A DNA stretch of 6,149 nt from Thermoplasmatales archaeon UBA447. Its GTDB lineage: Archaea > Thermoplasmatota > Thermoplasmata > Thermoplasmatales > Thermoplasmataceae. Shown here piece by piece: positions 5,260 to 6,149 of this stretch. Within the stretch, counting starts at the first letter, position 1. Each line of letters begins with the position of its first letter. The position numbers were made by a program, and so were the translations under genes. The notes below the pieces were generated by a model. The model ran no database searches and was not told the DNA's origin. It worked only from the letters and a program-made list of their open reading frames with translations. Where the stretch lies: positions 1 to 6,149 of the forward strand of contig DARE01000018.1 in NCBI GenBank assembly GCA_002503205.1. The letters are read 5' to 3'.

Positions 5260-6149
5260 GTGTCTGAGGGGGTGAGTGTTGCTAAGGCTTCATCTCGAGG
5301 GCTTATGACCCCTCCTTTGTATCTCATAATACCTTTTGTCCTCACTGGTGTTCTTGTATCCTACAGGAGCGGGGGAGACCCAGATCTGCCTGATATTCTG
5401 ATTTTCTTTGTTTCGGTTGTCATCATTGCTGCAGCGACCAACCTCTTTGATGATTTCTTTGATGTCAGAAACGGAATTGATGTTCCTGGGGCACCCAACA
5501 CAAGATACAGGAAACATCCTGTCTTTGACATGTCCATCAGACCTGAAGCACTTCTGAGATATGGCATTCTTCTCTTAGTGATTCTCGGGATAATTCTGCT
5601 TCTTTTTTCTATTCTGTTTCAATCTTTGCCCATCCTTCTGATACTGCCCCTTGGGGCAATCATTTCCTACGGATACACCGGAGACCCCTTCAGATTGAAG
5701 TACAGAGGCCTGGGGGAGGCTGCTGTGTCCCTCAGCTTCATTGCACTTTCTCTTATTGAGATATTTTCCACCTCAGGAGCGATAGACAGCAGTTACATTC
5801 TTCTGATACTGCAGGGAGCCCTATCCTTCCCCACTGTAATTTTCTCCGGAAACATCAGAGATTACAGTTGGGACAGAGATTCTGGCATAAGGACAGTAGC
5901 CACTATTCTTGGAACAGCTGGAAGCGTATCGGTTCTGCGTATAATTTGGGCTGTCAGCACTGCTTTCGGTATCCTTTTTTTAATCTCACTCTCCAGGCCC
6001 GTTCTGGTGATACTTGCATTACCACAACTTCTCACCATGCTGGCGGCATTCTTCCTCTCCGGAATGAGGGACAAGACTAAGATTGAAACTTTCATTGGAA
6101 CCTGTGCCTTTACAGGAATTATGATATCACTTGCAGCCCTTATTCTCAT
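5248..6149 (+). CDS. UbiA-family membrane prenyltransferase, MenA-like (3' end outside window)
   Basis: This integral membrane enzyme joins a polyprenyl chain to an aromatic acceptor. The frame starts after a stop at 5239 and runs off the window at about 300 residues, close to full length for the family. Counting from TTG 5248, the first Asp-rich motif NLFDDFFDVRNGID lies at 65-78 (Asn65, Asp69, Asp72) and the second, NIRDYSWDRD, at 202-211 (Asp205, Asp209), followed by GIRTVATILG. These bind Mg-diphosphate in UbiA enzymes. YTGDPFRLKYRGLGE (143-157) resembles the MenA form of the family. About eight hydrophobic helices are visible. MenA transfers the tail to 1,4-dihydroxy-2-naphthoate for menaquinone, and Thermoplasma species are known to make menaquinones, so a quinone role is the best inference. 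Ether-lipid (DGGGP) synthases and other UbiA members are alternatives. Starts at GTG 5260 or 5272 are possible. It begins 39 bases after the oxidoreductase. Confidence 0.82.
   Translation, partial: MKIGVSEGVSVAKASSRGLMTPPLYLIIPFVLTGVLVSYRSGGDPDLPDILIFFVSVVIIAAATNLFDDFFDVRNGIDVPGAPNTRYRKHPVFDMSIRPEALLRYGILLLVILGIILLLFSILFQSLPILLILPLGAIISYGYTGDPFRLKYRGLGEAAVSLSFIALSLIEIFSTSGAIDSSYILLILQGALSFPTVIFSGNIRDYSWDRDSGIRTVATILGTAGSVSVLRIIWAVSTAFGILFLISLSRPVLVILALPQLLTMLAAFFLSGMRDKTKIETFIGTCAFTGIMISLAALIL

Noticed and set aside
5290..5567. Two minus-strand open frames opposite the UbiA-family gene
   Set aside because: The plus strand codes for clear NLFDDFFD-type motifs here; the minus frames show no recognisable domain.
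5862..6149. A 95-residue minus-strand frame at the window end
   Set aside because: It lies opposite the second Asp motif and the last helices of the prenyltransferase and has no family features.
1..6149. CRISPR arrays, insertion sequences, attachment-site duplications, rRNA genes
   Set aside because: No spaced repeat series, transposase motifs, terminal inverted repeats or repeated tRNA 3' segment were found on reading through the window.

Overview
The window looks like a chromosomal segment of a euryarchaeon, most probably a member of the Thermoplasmata. The signs are a class II tRNA-Ser with no encoded CCA, TATA boxes about 26 bp upstream of start codons with no ribosome-binding site between (leaderless transcripts), arginine codons that are mostly AGG/AGA, a Tfx-family regulator, a WtpABC-type tungstate/molybdate importer, and a type I pantothenate kinase, which among archaea is known from Thermoplasmatales. 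No mobile element, CRISPR array or rRNA was seen.

Layout. (1) 1-147: a TATA box and tRNA-Ser(GGA). (2) 148-271: an AT-rich non-coding leader with a TATA box, then coaA (272-1234, +), a very bacterial-looking pantothenate kinase. (3) 1231-1635 (-): a Tfx-like DNA-binding protein whose stop codon overlaps the coaA stop tail to tail. (4) 1636-1723: a compact divergent promoter region with two exact copies of the 10-mer ATGTAAACAT set 30 bp apart. (5) 1724-4169 (+): a tightly packed ABC importer (binding protein, permease, ATPase) of the tungstate/molybdate type. (6) 4216-5208 (+): a Gfo/Idh/MocA-family NAD(P)-dependent oxidoreductase. (7) From about 5248 past the window end (+): a UbiA-family membrane prenyltransferase, most like MenA, so probably respiratory quinone synthesis.

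How the parts may work together. The most coherent unit is Tfx plus the importer. Tfx was first described as a protein binding at the molybdate-induced fmdECB operon of a methanogen. Here a Tfx homologue is divergent from an oxyanion importer and shares with it a promoter region carrying a repeated near-palindrome. The natural inference is a local oxyanion-responsive switch that controls the importer and its own gene. A third exact copy of the 10-mer, in reverse orientation, lies inside the 3' end of coaA on the far side of the tfx gene. The remaining genes (CoA synthesis, sugar-type oxidoreductase, quinone prenylation) look like ordinary housekeeping or metabolic neighbours. Family assignments come from motifs recalled by eye; no database search was possible.
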